Shown here piece after piece: positions 36,448 to 44,754 of a DNA stretch of 64,000 nt. The position numbers and the translations under genes were made by a program. The notes under the pieces were generated by a model. It saw only the letters and a program-made list of their open reading frames with translations, was not told the origin of the DNA and ran no database searches. Source of the DNA: Sphaerisporangium krabiense (GTDB lineage: Bacteria > Actinomycetota > Actinomycetes > Streptosporangiales > Streptosporangiaceae); the NCBI RefSeq assembly GCF_014200435.1, contig NZ_JACHBR010000001.1, forward strand, positions 2,170,001 to 2,234,000, read 5' to 3'. Every line of letters starts with the position of its first letter. Positions within the stretch are counted from its first letter, which is position 1.

Positions 36448-37095
36448 GTGAAGGTGCAGATCTGGGCGGACGTCATCTGCCCGTGGTGCGGCATCGGCCG
36501 GCACCGGCTCAAGGCGGCGCTGGAGCGGTTCGAGCACGCGGACGAGGTCGAGGTGGTCCACCGCTCCTTCCAGCTCGACCCCGGCGCGCCCGCCGGCGTC
36601 GCACGGCCGGTGGCCGAGATGCTCACCGCCAAGTACGGCATGGACCCGGCCCAGGTGGCCGCGATGAACGCGCGCGTGGAGGAGCTGGCCCACGCCGAGG
36701 GCCTCAAGCCGTACATCGTCGCCGACAACGTGGTGGGGAGCACCGCGCTCGCCCACGAGTTCCTCGCGCACGCCACCGCGCAGGGCATGCACACCCGGGC
36801 GTGGGACCACGTCCTCACCGCCTACTGGGGCGAGGCCCGCCCGGTGTTCACCGTCGACGCGCTGGTCTCGCTCGGTGAGGAGATCGGCCTCGACCCGGCG
36901 GGCACCCGCGAGGCCCTCACCGACCGCCGCCACCGCTCGGAGGTCGAGCGGGAGGCCGCCCGCGCCCGGGCCCTCGGCGCGACCGGAGTCCCCTTCACCG
37001 TCGTCGGCGACCGCTACGGCCTCGCCGGCGCCCAGGACCCCGAAACCGTCCTCGACGTCCTGCGACGGGCCTGGGACGACGCCCACCGGCCATGA
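36448..37095 (+). CDS. DsbA-family oxidoreductase (FrnE-like)
   Basis: The product is 215 residues from the GTG at 36448, about nine bases after GGGAGG. It lacks a signal peptide and begins VKVQIWADVICPWCGIGRHRL, with the CPWC redox pair at Cys11/Cys14. The helical insertion and the C-terminal GVPFTVVGDRYGLAGAQDPETVL fit the cytoplasmic FrnE/2-hydroxychromene isomerase-like branch of thioredoxin-fold proteins. It probably acts as a cytoplasmic disulfide oxidoreductase or isomerase; no partner gene is obvious. Confidence 0.88.
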   Translation: MKVQIWADVICPWCGIGRHRLKAALERFEHADEVEVVHRSFQLDPGAPAGVARPVAEMLTAKYGMDPAQVAAMNARVEELAHAEGLKPYIVADNVVGSTALAHEFLAHATAQGMHTRAWDHVLTAYWGEARPVFTVDALVSLGEEIGLDPAGTREALTDRRHRSEVEREAARARALGATGVPFTVVGDRYGLAGAQDPETVLDVLRRAWDDAHRP

Positions 37096-37117
37096 CGGCG
37101 GGCGCGTAAGGTACAGG

Positions 37118-37783
37118 GTGACCTCCATCCTGCTCGTCGAGGACGACGACGTGATCCGCAAGACCGTCGCGATGGCCCTTGAGCGGTACGGCTACCGTCT
37201 CGCCACCGCCGCCGACGGTCTGAGCGGCCTGGAGGCCTTCCTCGCAGGCGGCCACGACCTGCTCCTGCTCGACGTGATGCTGCCCGGGCTGGACGGCATC
37301 GGCCTGTGCCGCAGGATCAGGGAGTCCAGTCAGGCGCCGATCCTGATGATGTCGGCGCGCGGCGACTCGCTCGACGTGGTGTCGGGGCTGGAGGCCGGGG
37401 CCGACGACTATGTCGTCAAGCCCGTCGACATCCCGGTGCTGGTCGCCCGGATCAGGTCGCTGCTGCGCCGCGCCACCACGCCCGCCCCCCTGTCCGGCGT
37501 GCTCACGTTCGGTGAGCTGACCGTGGACCCGGCCGCGCTGGAGGTGCGGCTCGGCGGACGGCCGGTCGAGCTGGCGCCGACCGAGCTGCGGCTGCTCCTG
37601 GAGTTCGCGGCCAACCCCGGGATCGTGCTGGAGCGCGCCACTCTGCTCCGCAACGTGTGGGACTACGGGTGGGACGGCGACAGCCGCGTCGTCGACCTGT
37701 GCGTGCAGCGGCTGCGCAAGAAGATCGGCGCCGACCGTATCGAGACCGTGCGCGGATTCGGCTACAAACTGCGCCGGTCATGA
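37118..37783 (+). CDS. OmpR-family response regulator (cell-envelope type)
   Basis: The product is 221 residues from the GTG at 37118; the ribosome site is weak (TAAGG). The receiver has VEDDDVIRKTVAMAL, phospho-Asp in LLLLDVMLPGLDG (about residue 51) and YVVKPVDIPVLVARI. The C-terminal winged helix shows LAPTELRLLLEFAANPG and VVDLCVQRLRKKIGADRIETVRGFGYKL. The stop overlaps the start of the kinase. The DD-carboxypeptidase gene just downstream of the kinase, with an 11-bp direct repeat in its promoter, is the natural candidate target. Confidence 0.92.
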   Translation: MTSILLVEDDDVIRKTVAMALERYGYRLATAADGLSGLEAFLAGGHDLLLLDVMLPGLDGIGLCRRIRESSQAPILMMSARGDSLDVVSGLEAGADDYVVKPVDIPVLVARIRSLLRRATTPAPLSGVLTFGELTVDPAALEVRLGGRPVELAPTELRLLLEFAANPGIVLERATLLRNVWDYGWDGDSRVVDLCVQRLRKKIGADRIETVRGFGYKLRRS

Positions 37784-39081
37784 GGTCGGTCTCGCTGCGC
37801 TGGAAGGTCGCGGCACTGATCACGCTGGCCTGCTGCGCGGTCGCGGCCGTGGTGGGCGCTCTCGTCCACCGCACGACCCTTGAGCGCGCGATGTGGCTGG
37901 GCGAGGGGCGGGCCCTGGAGTCGGCCGTGGCCGTCGCCGAGAACCACCGCGCGGGCGCGCCCGCCGAGCCGTCTTCCTCGTGGACCGAATGGATCAGGTC
38001 GCCGGACGACCTGCCCCCGCCCCTGCGCGAGCGGCTCGCCGCGGCGTCGTCCACGCCCTGGCCGTCGTCCGCCACCTGGTACGACGACCGGAAGCCCGAA
38101 CAGCCGTGGATGTGGGCGGCGCAGTGGGTGGACGGCGGCCGCGTCGCCATCTCCCAGATCGAGATGGGCTCGGAGCTGCTCAGGCTGCGCGCCCTCGACC
38201 GTGCCATGGTCCAGGCCGCGCTGACCGCGCTCGTCGTCGTGGTGCCCGTCTCCGTGGGCCTGGCCGAGCTCGCCAACCGGCGGCTGCGGCGCGTCGCCGT
38301 CACCGCCCGCAGGATCGCGGACGGCGACCTGGACGCACGCGTCGGCGGCAAGGGGGACGTCGCGGACCCGCGCGGCCTGGCGCGCTGGGCCGGGTCCGAC
38401 GAGATCGCCGGCATCTCCGCCGCCGTGGACTCCATGGCGGCGAGCCTTCAGTACCGGTTGCTGGCCGAGCAGCGGTTCACCGCCGACGTCGCCCATGACC
38501 TGCGCACCCCGCTGATGGGCATGCTCGCCGCGGCCGAGCTGCTGGAGGACGGCGAGGCCGCCGATCTGGTGCGCGACCGGCTGCGCGTGCTGCGCGCGCT
38601 GGTCGAGGACCTGCTGGAGGTGTCCCGGCTGGACGCGGGCGCCGAGGCGGCCGAGCGGATCCGGGTGCCGCTGGCCGAGCTGGCCGAACGGTCCGCGGCC
38701 CGCGTGGGGGTGGAGGCGCGCGTGGTGGCCTCGGGCGACCCGGTGGCCGAGACCGACCCGCGCCGTCTGGACAGAATCGTCGCCAACCTCGTCCTCAACG
38801 CCCACCGCCACGGCGAGCCGCCCGTGGAGATCACGGTGGGCGACCACGTGATCGAGGTGCGCGACCACGGGCCGGGTTTCCCCCCGGAGCTGCTGAGCGA
38901 CGGGCCGAGACGCTTTCGCACCGGCGCCGCCGAACGCGGCCGCGGCCACGGCCTCGGGCTCACGATCGCACTGGGCCAGGCCCGCGTCATAGGCGCCGGC
39001 CTCACCTTCGCCAACGCCCCCGACGGCGGCGCCGCCGCCACCCTCCGCCTCCCCCGCCAGGCGCCGGGCCCGTCACGCTGA
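37780..39081 (+). CDS. Membrane sensor histidine kinase
   Basis: The product is 433 residues. Transmembrane helix 1 is VAALITLACCAVAAVVGALV, an extracytoplasmic sensor region spans about residues 35-145, and helix 2 is near ALTALVVVVPVSVGLAEL. A HAMP linker (RRVAVTARRIADGDLDARV) leads to the HisKA helix DVAHDLRTPLMGMLAAAELL. ATPase boxes are LVLNAHRHG, VRDHGPGFPPELL and RGHGLGLTIALGQ. It pairs with the overlapping response regulator gene. The sensor region has no family I can name, but the neighbouring gene suggests a cell-wall signal. Confidence 0.9.
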   Translation: MRSVSLRWKVAALITLACCAVAAVVGALVHRTTLERAMWLGEGRALESAVAVAENHRAGAPAEPSSSWTEWIRSPDDLPPPLRERLAAASSTPWPSSATWYDDRKPEQPWMWAAQWVDGGRVAISQIEMGSELLRLRALDRAMVQAALTALVVVVPVSVGLAELANRRLRRVAVTARRIADGDLDARVGGKGDVADPRGLARWAGSDEIAGISAAVDSMAASLQYRLLAEQRFTADVAHDLRTPLMGMLAAAELLEDGEAADLVRDRLRVLRALVEDLLEVSRLDAGAEAAERIRVPLAELAERSAARVGVEARVVASGDPVAETDPRRLDRIVANLVLNAHRHGEPPVEITVGDHVIEVRDHGPGFPPELLSDGPRRFRTGAAERGRGHGLGLTIALGQARVIGAGLTFANAPDGGAAATLRLPRQAPGPSR

Positions 39082-39097
39082 CCTAGGCGCCGACCCG

Positions 39098-39119
39098 GGC
39101 TGATACACGGCTGATACAC
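39098..39119 (+). promoter_or_regulatory. 11-bp direct repeat upstream of the DD-carboxypeptidase gene
   Basis: GGCTGATACAC occurs twice without a gap (39098-39108 and 39109-39119), about 66 bases before the carboxypeptidase ATG. Head-to-tail repeats with an 11-bp period are the usual footprint of OmpR/PhoB-type regulators such as the one encoded at 37118-37783. Confidence 0.55.
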
Positions 39120-39184
39120 GGTCAAGCCCGGGCGGAGACACGGGCACGGCCGTACGGACACACGAGCGGCACAAGCTGTCCGCT

Positions 39185-40075
39185 ATGCGACGTTCCTTGA
39201 TGTTCCTCCTGCTGGCGAGCGTCCTTGCCGGATGCGGAAGCGCGCCGTCCGTCTTCGGAGCCGCCGTGCCCGGCGTACCGCTGCCATGGCCGGCGGAAGG
39301 CCAGGCGGCCGTCGAGGTGGAGGGCGTGGGCAGCCTGGGCGTCAGCGGCGACCCGCGCCCCGTCCCCATCGCCAGCGTGGCGAAGGTCATGACCGCCTAC
39401 GTGATCCTGCGCCGCCACCCGCTCAGGCCCGGGGACGACGGCCCGGCGATCACGGTGGACCACACGGCCGCCGACGAGTCCTACGCGCCGCAGGAGTCCA
39501 CCGTCCCGGTCAGGGAGGGCGCGCGGATACGGCTGCGCCCCCTGCTGGAACTGATGATGGTGCCGTCCGGCAACAACGTGGCCCGCCTCCTGGCCCGCTG
39601 GGACGCCGGTTCGCAGCCGCGCTTCGTCGCGCGGATGAACGCCGCCGCCCACCGCCTGGGCATGGACGACACCAGGTACACGGGAGCGAGCGGCAACGAG
39701 GACAGCACCGTCAGCACCGCGACCGACCAGCTCAAACTCGCCGCGCGGGCGATGCGCGACCCCGTCTTCCGCCAGGTGGTGGCACAGGCCGACACCGCCG
39801 TCCCCGGCGAGGCGAGAAGGCTGCCCAACACCAACACGCTGCTGAACAGGCACGGCGTCATCGGCATCAAGACCGGCTCGGGCACCGCCGCGGGCGGCAA
39901 CCTGATGTGGGCCTCCCACGTGCGGAGCCGCCTGGTGCTCGGCGTGATCCTCGGCCAGGCGACCGGCGTCACCCCGGCCGCCGCCAAGGCGGCGGCCCTG
40001 GAGGCCGGCGAGAAGATGAGCGCCGCGGTCGAACAGTGGCTCCAGGAATCCCCTCTCGTCAGCCGCGGCGCGTGA
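39185..40075 (+). CDS. D-alanyl-D-alanine carboxypeptidase-like lipoprotein
   Basis: The 296-residue product has a lipoprotein signal (MRRSLMFLLLASVLAGC, lipid-Cys at 17), so it is anchored outside the membrane. Penicillin-binding motifs are all present: SVAK (S-x-x-K) in IASVAKVMTAYVIL, SGN in VPSGNNVARLL, and KTG in IGIKTGSGTAAGG. This fits the S11-type serine D,D-carboxypeptidases that trim peptidoglycan stem peptides. The location next to a two-component system with an 11-bp repeat in its promoter suggests envelope-stress control. Confidence 0.9.
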   Translation: MRRSLMFLLLASVLAGCGSAPSVFGAAVPGVPLPWPAEGQAAVEVEGVGSLGVSGDPRPVPIASVAKVMTAYVILRRHPLRPGDDGPAITVDHTAADESYAPQESTVPVREGARIRLRPLLELMMVPSGNNVARLLARWDAGSQPRFVARMNAAAHRLGMDDTRYTGASGNEDSTVSTATDQLKLAARAMRDPVFRQVVAQADTAVPGEARRLPNTNTLLNRHGVIGIKTGSGTAAGGNLMWASHVRSRLVLGVILGQATGVTPAAAKAAALEAGEKMSAAVEQWLQESPLVSRGA

Positions 40076-40116
40076 GCGGCGCGGCCGGGTCATCTCGCCC
40101 GGCGGGCGCCGGGGTG

Positions 40117-40827
40117 TCAGCCCAGCGGCGCGGTCAGCTCCTCGGCCGGTTCGCCGGGGCGGGACAGGTAGAAGTAGTGGCCGCCCGGCACCAGGCGGAA
40201 CCGGAAGGCGGAGGTGGTGTGGGCGCGCCAGTCGTCCATGTGCGCCGCCTCCAGCTCGGGATCGTCGGCGCCGTGGAGGGCGACGACCGGGACCGGCAGC
40301 GGGCCGCGCGGCCGGTGGGCGTAGCCGAGGCCGAGCGCGTTGTCGCGGCGGATCTGCCGCAGCATGAGGGCCTGCAGCTGAGGGGCCATGTCCCGCATCC
40401 CCGGCGGCCAGGCCCGCCCCATACGGTCGAGGATCTCCGCGTCGGACCTGCGGTCCAAGGGCTCGAAGCCGGGGGCGGTGTCGGGAGGCCGCCTCCCGGA
40501 CACCACGAGCACCCGCGGGGCGGGCAGCCCGCGTTCCAGCGCCTGCCAGACCACCTCCAGGCCGACGATGGTGCCGAAGCACGTGGCGAACACCGCGTAC
40601 GGGCGCTCGGCGATCGTGGGCTCCAGCTCGGTGACGATCTCGGCGGCCAGGCCGGCCACGGTCAGGGCCTCGGGGGCGCGCGTCCTGCGGCCCCGGCCGG
40701 GCAGGTCGGGGACGGTCAGCCCCACGCCATCGGGCAGAGCCTTGCGCAGCGCGGCGAACATGCCGGCCCCGCCGCCTCCGGGAGGGAAGGCCACGACCGC
40801 CGCCGTGCGGTTCGCCCGCGCGCTCAC
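40117..40827 (-). CDS. Type II thioesterase of the NRPS cluster, Cys nucleophile variant
   Basis: The product is 236 residues from a GTG that overlaps the methyltransferase stop. It is an alpha/beta hydrolase of the GrsT/TEII type: VVAFPPGGGGAGMFAALRKAL at the start, VPDLPGRGRR, Asp in VVALHGADDPELEA and His in LVPGGHYFYL. The nucleophile elbow, normally GHSxG, reads FATCFGTIVG, so Ser is replaced by Cys and the first Gly by Ala. Type II thioesterases clear misprimed carrier proteins. With no cis thioesterase in the assembly line, this enzyme could also act in product release. Confidence 0.85.
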   Translation of the reverse strand: MSARANRTAAVVAFPPGGGGAGMFAALRKALPDGVGLTVPDLPGRGRRTRAPEALTVAGLAAEIVTELEPTIAERPYAVFATCFGTIVGLEVVWQALERGLPAPRVLVVSGRRPPDTAPGFEPLDRRSDAEILDRMGRAWPPGMRDMAPQLQALMLRQIRRDNALGLGYAHRPRGPLPVPVVALHGADDPELEAAHMDDWRAHTTSAFRFRLVPGGHYFYLSRPGEPAEELTAPLG

Positions 40828-41612
40828 CGATCGCCGGCCGTGGCCACCCAGACCAGGTGGCCGGAGTTGGGACCGAAGGGACGGCCGTCGTAGGCGCCGT
40901 GGACCCGCTCCAGCCGGAACCCGGCCTCGCGGATGAACCGCTGCAGCTCCGCCGGATGGCGGTAGTACAGCGTCTGCACCGAGTGCCGCCGCTCCAGCAC
41001 GAGACCGTCCTCGTCGAGGATCTCCGTGATCCGCCGGCGCGTGGCCACCTGGGTCACCTCGGTGACGGAGGTGTAGTCCCAGATGACGACCCGCTGCCCG
41101 GTGCGGGGGTGGCGGACCTCGCAGACGAACCGCATCTTGTCCTGCATGTCGAGCATGGCCGCGTGCGTCAGCACCGGAACCCCGGCCGCCCAGCGCCCGC
41201 CCGGCGCGAGGTGGGCCCGTACGGTGTCCAGCGCGGCCCGGAGCTGGTCGTCGGTGGAGAGGAAGAACAGCGGCTGCCCTGCCATGACGATCAGGGGGAA
41301 GGTCCGGTCCAGGCGGACGGTGCACATGTCGCCTTCGACGAAGGCGACGGCGCCGTCGAGGCCCTGCTCGACCGCCTTCGCGCGCGCACGCTCCAGCATC
41401 TCGGGCGCGAGGTCGACGCCGACCGCCTCTCCCGCCTCGCGGGCGCACGGCAGCGTGACCCTGCCCGTGCCGCAGGCGAGGTCGAGTACCGGCCCGCCGG
41501 ACGGCCCGGCCAGGCCGCGGTAGAACTCCACGTCGGGCTGGTTCCTGCGGAAGGGGAGCTCGTCGTACAGCTCCGCTTCGAGGGCGAACGCGCCGATCAT
41601 CTCCGAGGTCAC
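40824..41612 (-). CDS. Class I SAM-dependent methyltransferase
   Basis: The product is 262 residues from a GTG overlapping the MFS stop. Motif I is PVLDLACGTGRVTLPCA (about residue 45), followed by AVGVDLAPEMLERARAKA (motif II) and RTFPLIVMAGQPLFFL, with the LAPGGRWAAGV post-motif. It fits small-molecule O- or N-methyltransferases. Tight coupling with the exporter and thioesterase places it among the tailoring enzymes. The substrate is unknown. Confidence 0.88.
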   Translation of the reverse strand: MTSEMIGAFALEAELYDELPFRRNQPDVEFYRGLAGPSGGPVLDLACGTGRVTLPCAREAGEAVGVDLAPEMLERARAKAVEQGLDGAVAFVEGDMCTVRLDRTFPLIVMAGQPLFFLSTDDQLRAALDTVRAHLAPGGRWAAGVPVLTHAAMLDMQDKMRFVCEVRHPRTGQRVVIWDYTSVTEVTQVATRRRITEILDEDGLVLERRHSVQTLYYRHPAELQRFIREAGFRLERVHGAYDGRPFGPNSGHLVWVATAGDR

Positions 41613-42883
41613 CTGGCCTCCTCTACGGCCTGTGCTTGGCTTGGCATTTCCTTCAGGTGGCGCAGCGGCGAGACGAGGCTCCACGCGAACGCCGTCATCG
41701 CGCCGGCCGCCCCGGCGAGGAGGGTGACGCGCAGGCTCGTCGCCTGGCCGAGCAGGCCGCCCGCGAAGACGCCCACGGCGACGAGGCCGGAGCCGAGGAA
41801 GCGGTAGGTGGCGTTCACCCGGGCCAGGACGCCGTGCGGCGTGTGGGCCTGCCGGAGGCTGGTCATCATGATGCCGCCGACGGTCCAGCCGTACCCGGCG
41901 ACGGCGAAGGCGCCGATCAGCCAGGGCACGGCGAGCTCCGTACGCTCCGGGGTGAGCGCGACCAGCACGAACGGCACCGAGGCGACCGCCGTGGACAGGA
42001 CGACGACCCTCCCCGGGCCGAGCCTGGCGGTCAGCCGGGCCACGGTCATCGACCCGGCGAGGCCGCCGACCGCCGCCACCGAGACGATCAGCCCCATGAG
42101 CCCGGCGCTGAGGCCCAGGTCGCGCACGGCGAACAGGGGGAACATCGCGACGACCCACTGGCTGAACATGTTGAACAGCGCGCCGACGCCGACCAGCGAC
42201 CGCAGCAGCGGGTCGCGGAACGACGCCGCGAGCCCTTCCCTGACGGCGGCGACGGCGCCCGGGCCGCCCGCGGGCGCGGGATCCACCCGCTCCTCGACGC
42301 GGGTGGCGCTGAGGAACCCGGCCGAAACCAGGAAGGCGCCGGCCTGCGCCAGCAGCGTGACGGGGGCCGTCACCCACTGGACGAGCAGGCCGCCGAGCCC
42401 GGGCCCGCCGACCTGGGCGACCGAGCCGGACGCCTGCAGCCGGCCGTTGGCCTCCACCAACTGCTCACGGGGGACGACGCTGACCAGCACGGTGGTGTGG
42501 CCGACGTCGAAGAACACGGTCATCACGCCGAGCAGGAACACCGCGGCGACCAGCACCGGCAGGTTCAGCACTCCGGCCAGCGCGAGGACGACCACGACGC
42601 CGAGCAGGGCCGCGCGTCCGAGATCCGCCGCGATCATGACGGGGATACGGCGGCGCCGCTCCACCCAGGCGCCCGCCCACAGCGACACGAGCACGAAAGG
42701 CAGCCAGCGCGCGGCGTTGAGAAGACCGAGGTCGGAGGCCCCCGCGTGCAGGACCAGGATCGCCAGCAGCGGCAGCGCCATCTCGCTGATCTCGAAGCCG
42801 AGCAGCGCGACGGACTGCCCGCCCCAGATCTTGAGGAAGTCGCCCCGCCGGCTCAGCGGGGGGTGGGACGTCCGGTCCCGCAT
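41609..42883 (-). CDS. MFS transporter, probable peptide product exporter
   Basis: The product is 424 residues from the ATG at 42883, eight bases after AGGAG; the GTG three codons upstream overlaps that site. About 12 transmembrane helices are visible, for example FEISEMALPLLAILVLHAG, LGVVVVLALAGVLNLPVLVA and ALFNMFSQWVVAMFPLF. The loop WAGAWVERRRRIPVMIAADL carries the conserved motif A-like Arg cluster of the MFS enterobactin-exporter/EntS-like group. It probably exports the NRPS product and may contribute to self-resistance. Confidence 0.9.
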   Translation of the reverse strand: MRDRTSHPPLSRRGDFLKIWGGQSVALLGFEISEMALPLLAILVLHAGASDLGLLNAARWLPFVLVSLWAGAWVERRRRIPVMIAADLGRAALLGVVVVLALAGVLNLPVLVAAVFLLGVMTVFFDVGHTTVLVSVVPREQLVEANGRLQASGSVAQVGGPGLGGLLVQWVTAPVTLLAQAGAFLVSAGFLSATRVEERVDPAPAGGPGAVAAVREGLAASFRDPLLRSLVGVGALFNMFSQWVVAMFPLFAVRDLGLSAGLMGLIVSVAAVGGLAGSMTVARLTARLGPGRVVVLSTAVASVPFVLVALTPERTELAVPWLIGAFAVAGYGWTVGGIMMTSLRQAHTPHGVLARVNATYRFLGSGLVAVGVFAGGLLGQATSLRVTLLAGAAGAMTAFAWSLVSPLRHLKEMPSQAQAVEEAR

Positions 42884-42908
42884 GGTCGTCACTCCTGGAA
42901 GGGGGGGT

Positions 42909-44729
42909 TCAGGCGGTCAGCGTGACGTCGTAGGCGCGGAGCCAGCGGTCCACCTCGATGAGCGGAAGCAGCAGATGGAGGTTGTCGGCCATGGTCATCA
43001 TCTCGGTGCGGCCCTCGGCGAGCGCGCGCACCTTGGGCACGTCCAGCAGGCCGTCCAGGGGAGAGGTCCTGTCGTCGAGGAGCGCGGTGAGCGCGCCGCG
43101 CACCGCCTCGGCGTGCGCCGGGGCGAAGGTCGCGGGGTAGCCGCTCTTGCGCCGCTCCAGCACCTCGCGCGGCAGCAGGTCGGCGACCGCGGAGCGCAGC
43201 AGGCTCTTCTCGCGCCCGTCGGCGACCTTCATCTTCCACGGGACGTTCCACACGTACTCCAGCAGTGTGTGGTCGCAGAACGGCACCCGCACCTCGAGGC
43301 CGAGCGCCATGCTCATGCGGTCCTTGCGGTCCAGCAGGTACAGCAGCGGCCCCTGCAGGCTGAGGTACAGCACCTCGCGCATCCGCGCCTGCAGCCCCGA
43401 CTCGCCGGGCAGGCGGGGCACCCGCGCCCGCAGGGTCTGGTACCTGTCGCGTTCGTCGTCGCCGGGGCGGACCCGGGCGCGCACGTCGGGGGCCAGGCAG
43501 TCGGTCAGGCGGGGCGCGTTGCCGAGCCAGGGGAAGGTGTCGCCGAAGACGGTCTCGCGGTCGAAGAACCACGGGTAGCCGCCGAACACCTCGTCCCCGG
43601 CCTCGCCGGACAGGGCGACCGTGGAATGCCGCCTGATCTCCTGGAACAGCAGGTACATGGAGGTGTCGAACTGGCCGAGCGTGGGCATGTCGCGCGCCGC
43701 CAGCGCGGCGGGGATCGCCTCGGGCAGCCTCCCGGGGTCGAGGGTGACGGTCGTGTGGTCGACGCGCAGGTGGCGGGCGGCGGCCAGGGCGAAGGGCGTG
43801 TCGCGTTCCGGGCGCAGCGGCGTGGCGCGGAAGTCGGCGTCGGCGCCCGTGAAGTCGACCGCGTAGGTGCGCAGGCCCCCCGGCTTGTGCGCGGCGGCGA
43901 ACGCCGCGAGGGCGCTGGAGTCCAGGCCGCCCGACAGCAGCGCGCACAGCGGCACGTCGGCGACGAGCTGGTGGACGACGACGTCCTCCAGGATCTCCCT
44001 GACGGTGCGCACGGTGGTGGGGTGGTCGTCGCGGTGCTCCCTGCTGACCAGCCGCCAGTACGGGGTCTCGTGCGCGCCCGAGCGGTCCACCCGCACCAGG
44101 TGGCCGGGCTGCACCTGGTTCATGCCGAGGAACGGCGTCTCCCACGGCATCGCCAGCCGCGGGTTGAACAGGATGGGCAGCTTCTCCTCGCTGGTCCGCG
44201 CGGTGAACAGGGGGTTGGCGAGGATGGCCTTGGGCTCGGAGCCGAACAGCAGCCCTCCGGGGTAGGCGTGGTAGTACAGCGGCTTCACGCCGAGCCTGTC
44301 CCGGACGAGCAGCAGTTCCTCGCGCCGGCCGTCCCAGATCGCGAACGCGTACATCCCCGCGAGCCGGTCCACGAACGCCGCGCCCCATTCCAGGTAGGCG
44401 CGCAGCACGACCTCGGTGTCGGAGCAGGTGCGGAAGCGGTGGCCGAGCCCGGCGAGCTGGGAGCGCAGCTCGCGGAAGTTGTACAGCTCGCCGCTATAGG
44501 TGAGCACGACGGGCGCGTCCTCCCCCTGCCCGCGCGCCTCCATGGGCTGGGCGCCGCCCTCGATGTCGACGACGGCGAGGCGGCGGTGCCCGAGCGCGGC
44601 GTGCGGGCCGATCCAGACGCCTTCCGCGTCCGGGCCGCGCCGGTGCAGCGAGCGGGTCATGGCCTCGACCGTGGGCCGCTCGAGGGCGAGGTCGCGGGAG
44701 AAGTCGATCCAGCCGGTGACGCCGCACAT
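42909..44729 (-). CDS. Asparagine synthase (glutamine-hydrolysing) family protein
   Basis: The product is 606 residues. The class II amidotransferase domain begins with catalytic Cys2 (MCGVTGWIDFSRD) and shows RRGPDAEGVW and YSGELYNFRELR. The synthetase domain has the ATP pyrophosphatase loop LLSGGLDSSALAAF and EAGDEVFGGYPWF. These features are those of true AsnB rather than of beta-lactam synthetases, which lack Cys2. In this cluster it could make asparagine for an adenylation domain or amidate the peptide or a carboxylate intermediate. It sits between the exporter and the FemAB-like gene in the same operon. Confidence 0.88.
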   Translation of the reverse strand: MCGVTGWIDFSRDLALERPTVEAMTRSLHRRGPDAEGVWIGPHAALGHRRLAVVDIEGGAQPMEARGQGEDAPVVLTYSGELYNFRELRSQLAGLGHRFRTCSDTEVVLRAYLEWGAAFVDRLAGMYAFAIWDGRREELLLVRDRLGVKPLYYHAYPGGLLFGSEPKAILANPLFTARTSEEKLPILFNPRLAMPWETPFLGMNQVQPGHLVRVDRSGAHETPYWRLVSREHRDDHPTTVRTVREILEDVVVHQLVADVPLCALLSGGLDSSALAAFAAAHKPGGLRTYAVDFTGADADFRATPLRPERDTPFALAAARHLRVDHTTVTLDPGRLPEAIPAALAARDMPTLGQFDTSMYLLFQEIRRHSTVALSGEAGDEVFGGYPWFFDRETVFGDTFPWLGNAPRLTDCLAPDVRARVRPGDDERDRYQTLRARVPRLPGESGLQARMREVLYLSLQGPLLYLLDRKDRMSMALGLEVRVPFCDHTLLEYVWNVPWKMKVADGREKSLLRSAVADLLPREVLERRKSGYPATFAPAHAEAVRGALTALLDDRTSPLDGLLDVPKVRALAEGRTEMMTMADNLHLLLPLIEVDRWLRAYDVTLTA

Positions 44730-44754
44730 CGTGATTTCCTTTGCCGCTCGGGGA

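Noticed and set aside
42884-42892. GTG at 42892 as start of the MFS transporter
   Set aside because: It overlaps the AGGAG ribosome site; the ATG at 42883 lies eight bases downstream of that site.
42909-44729. AsnB homologue as a beta-lactam synthetase
   Set aside because: Beta-lactam synthetases lack the catalytic Cys2 of the glutaminase domain; here MCGV is intact.
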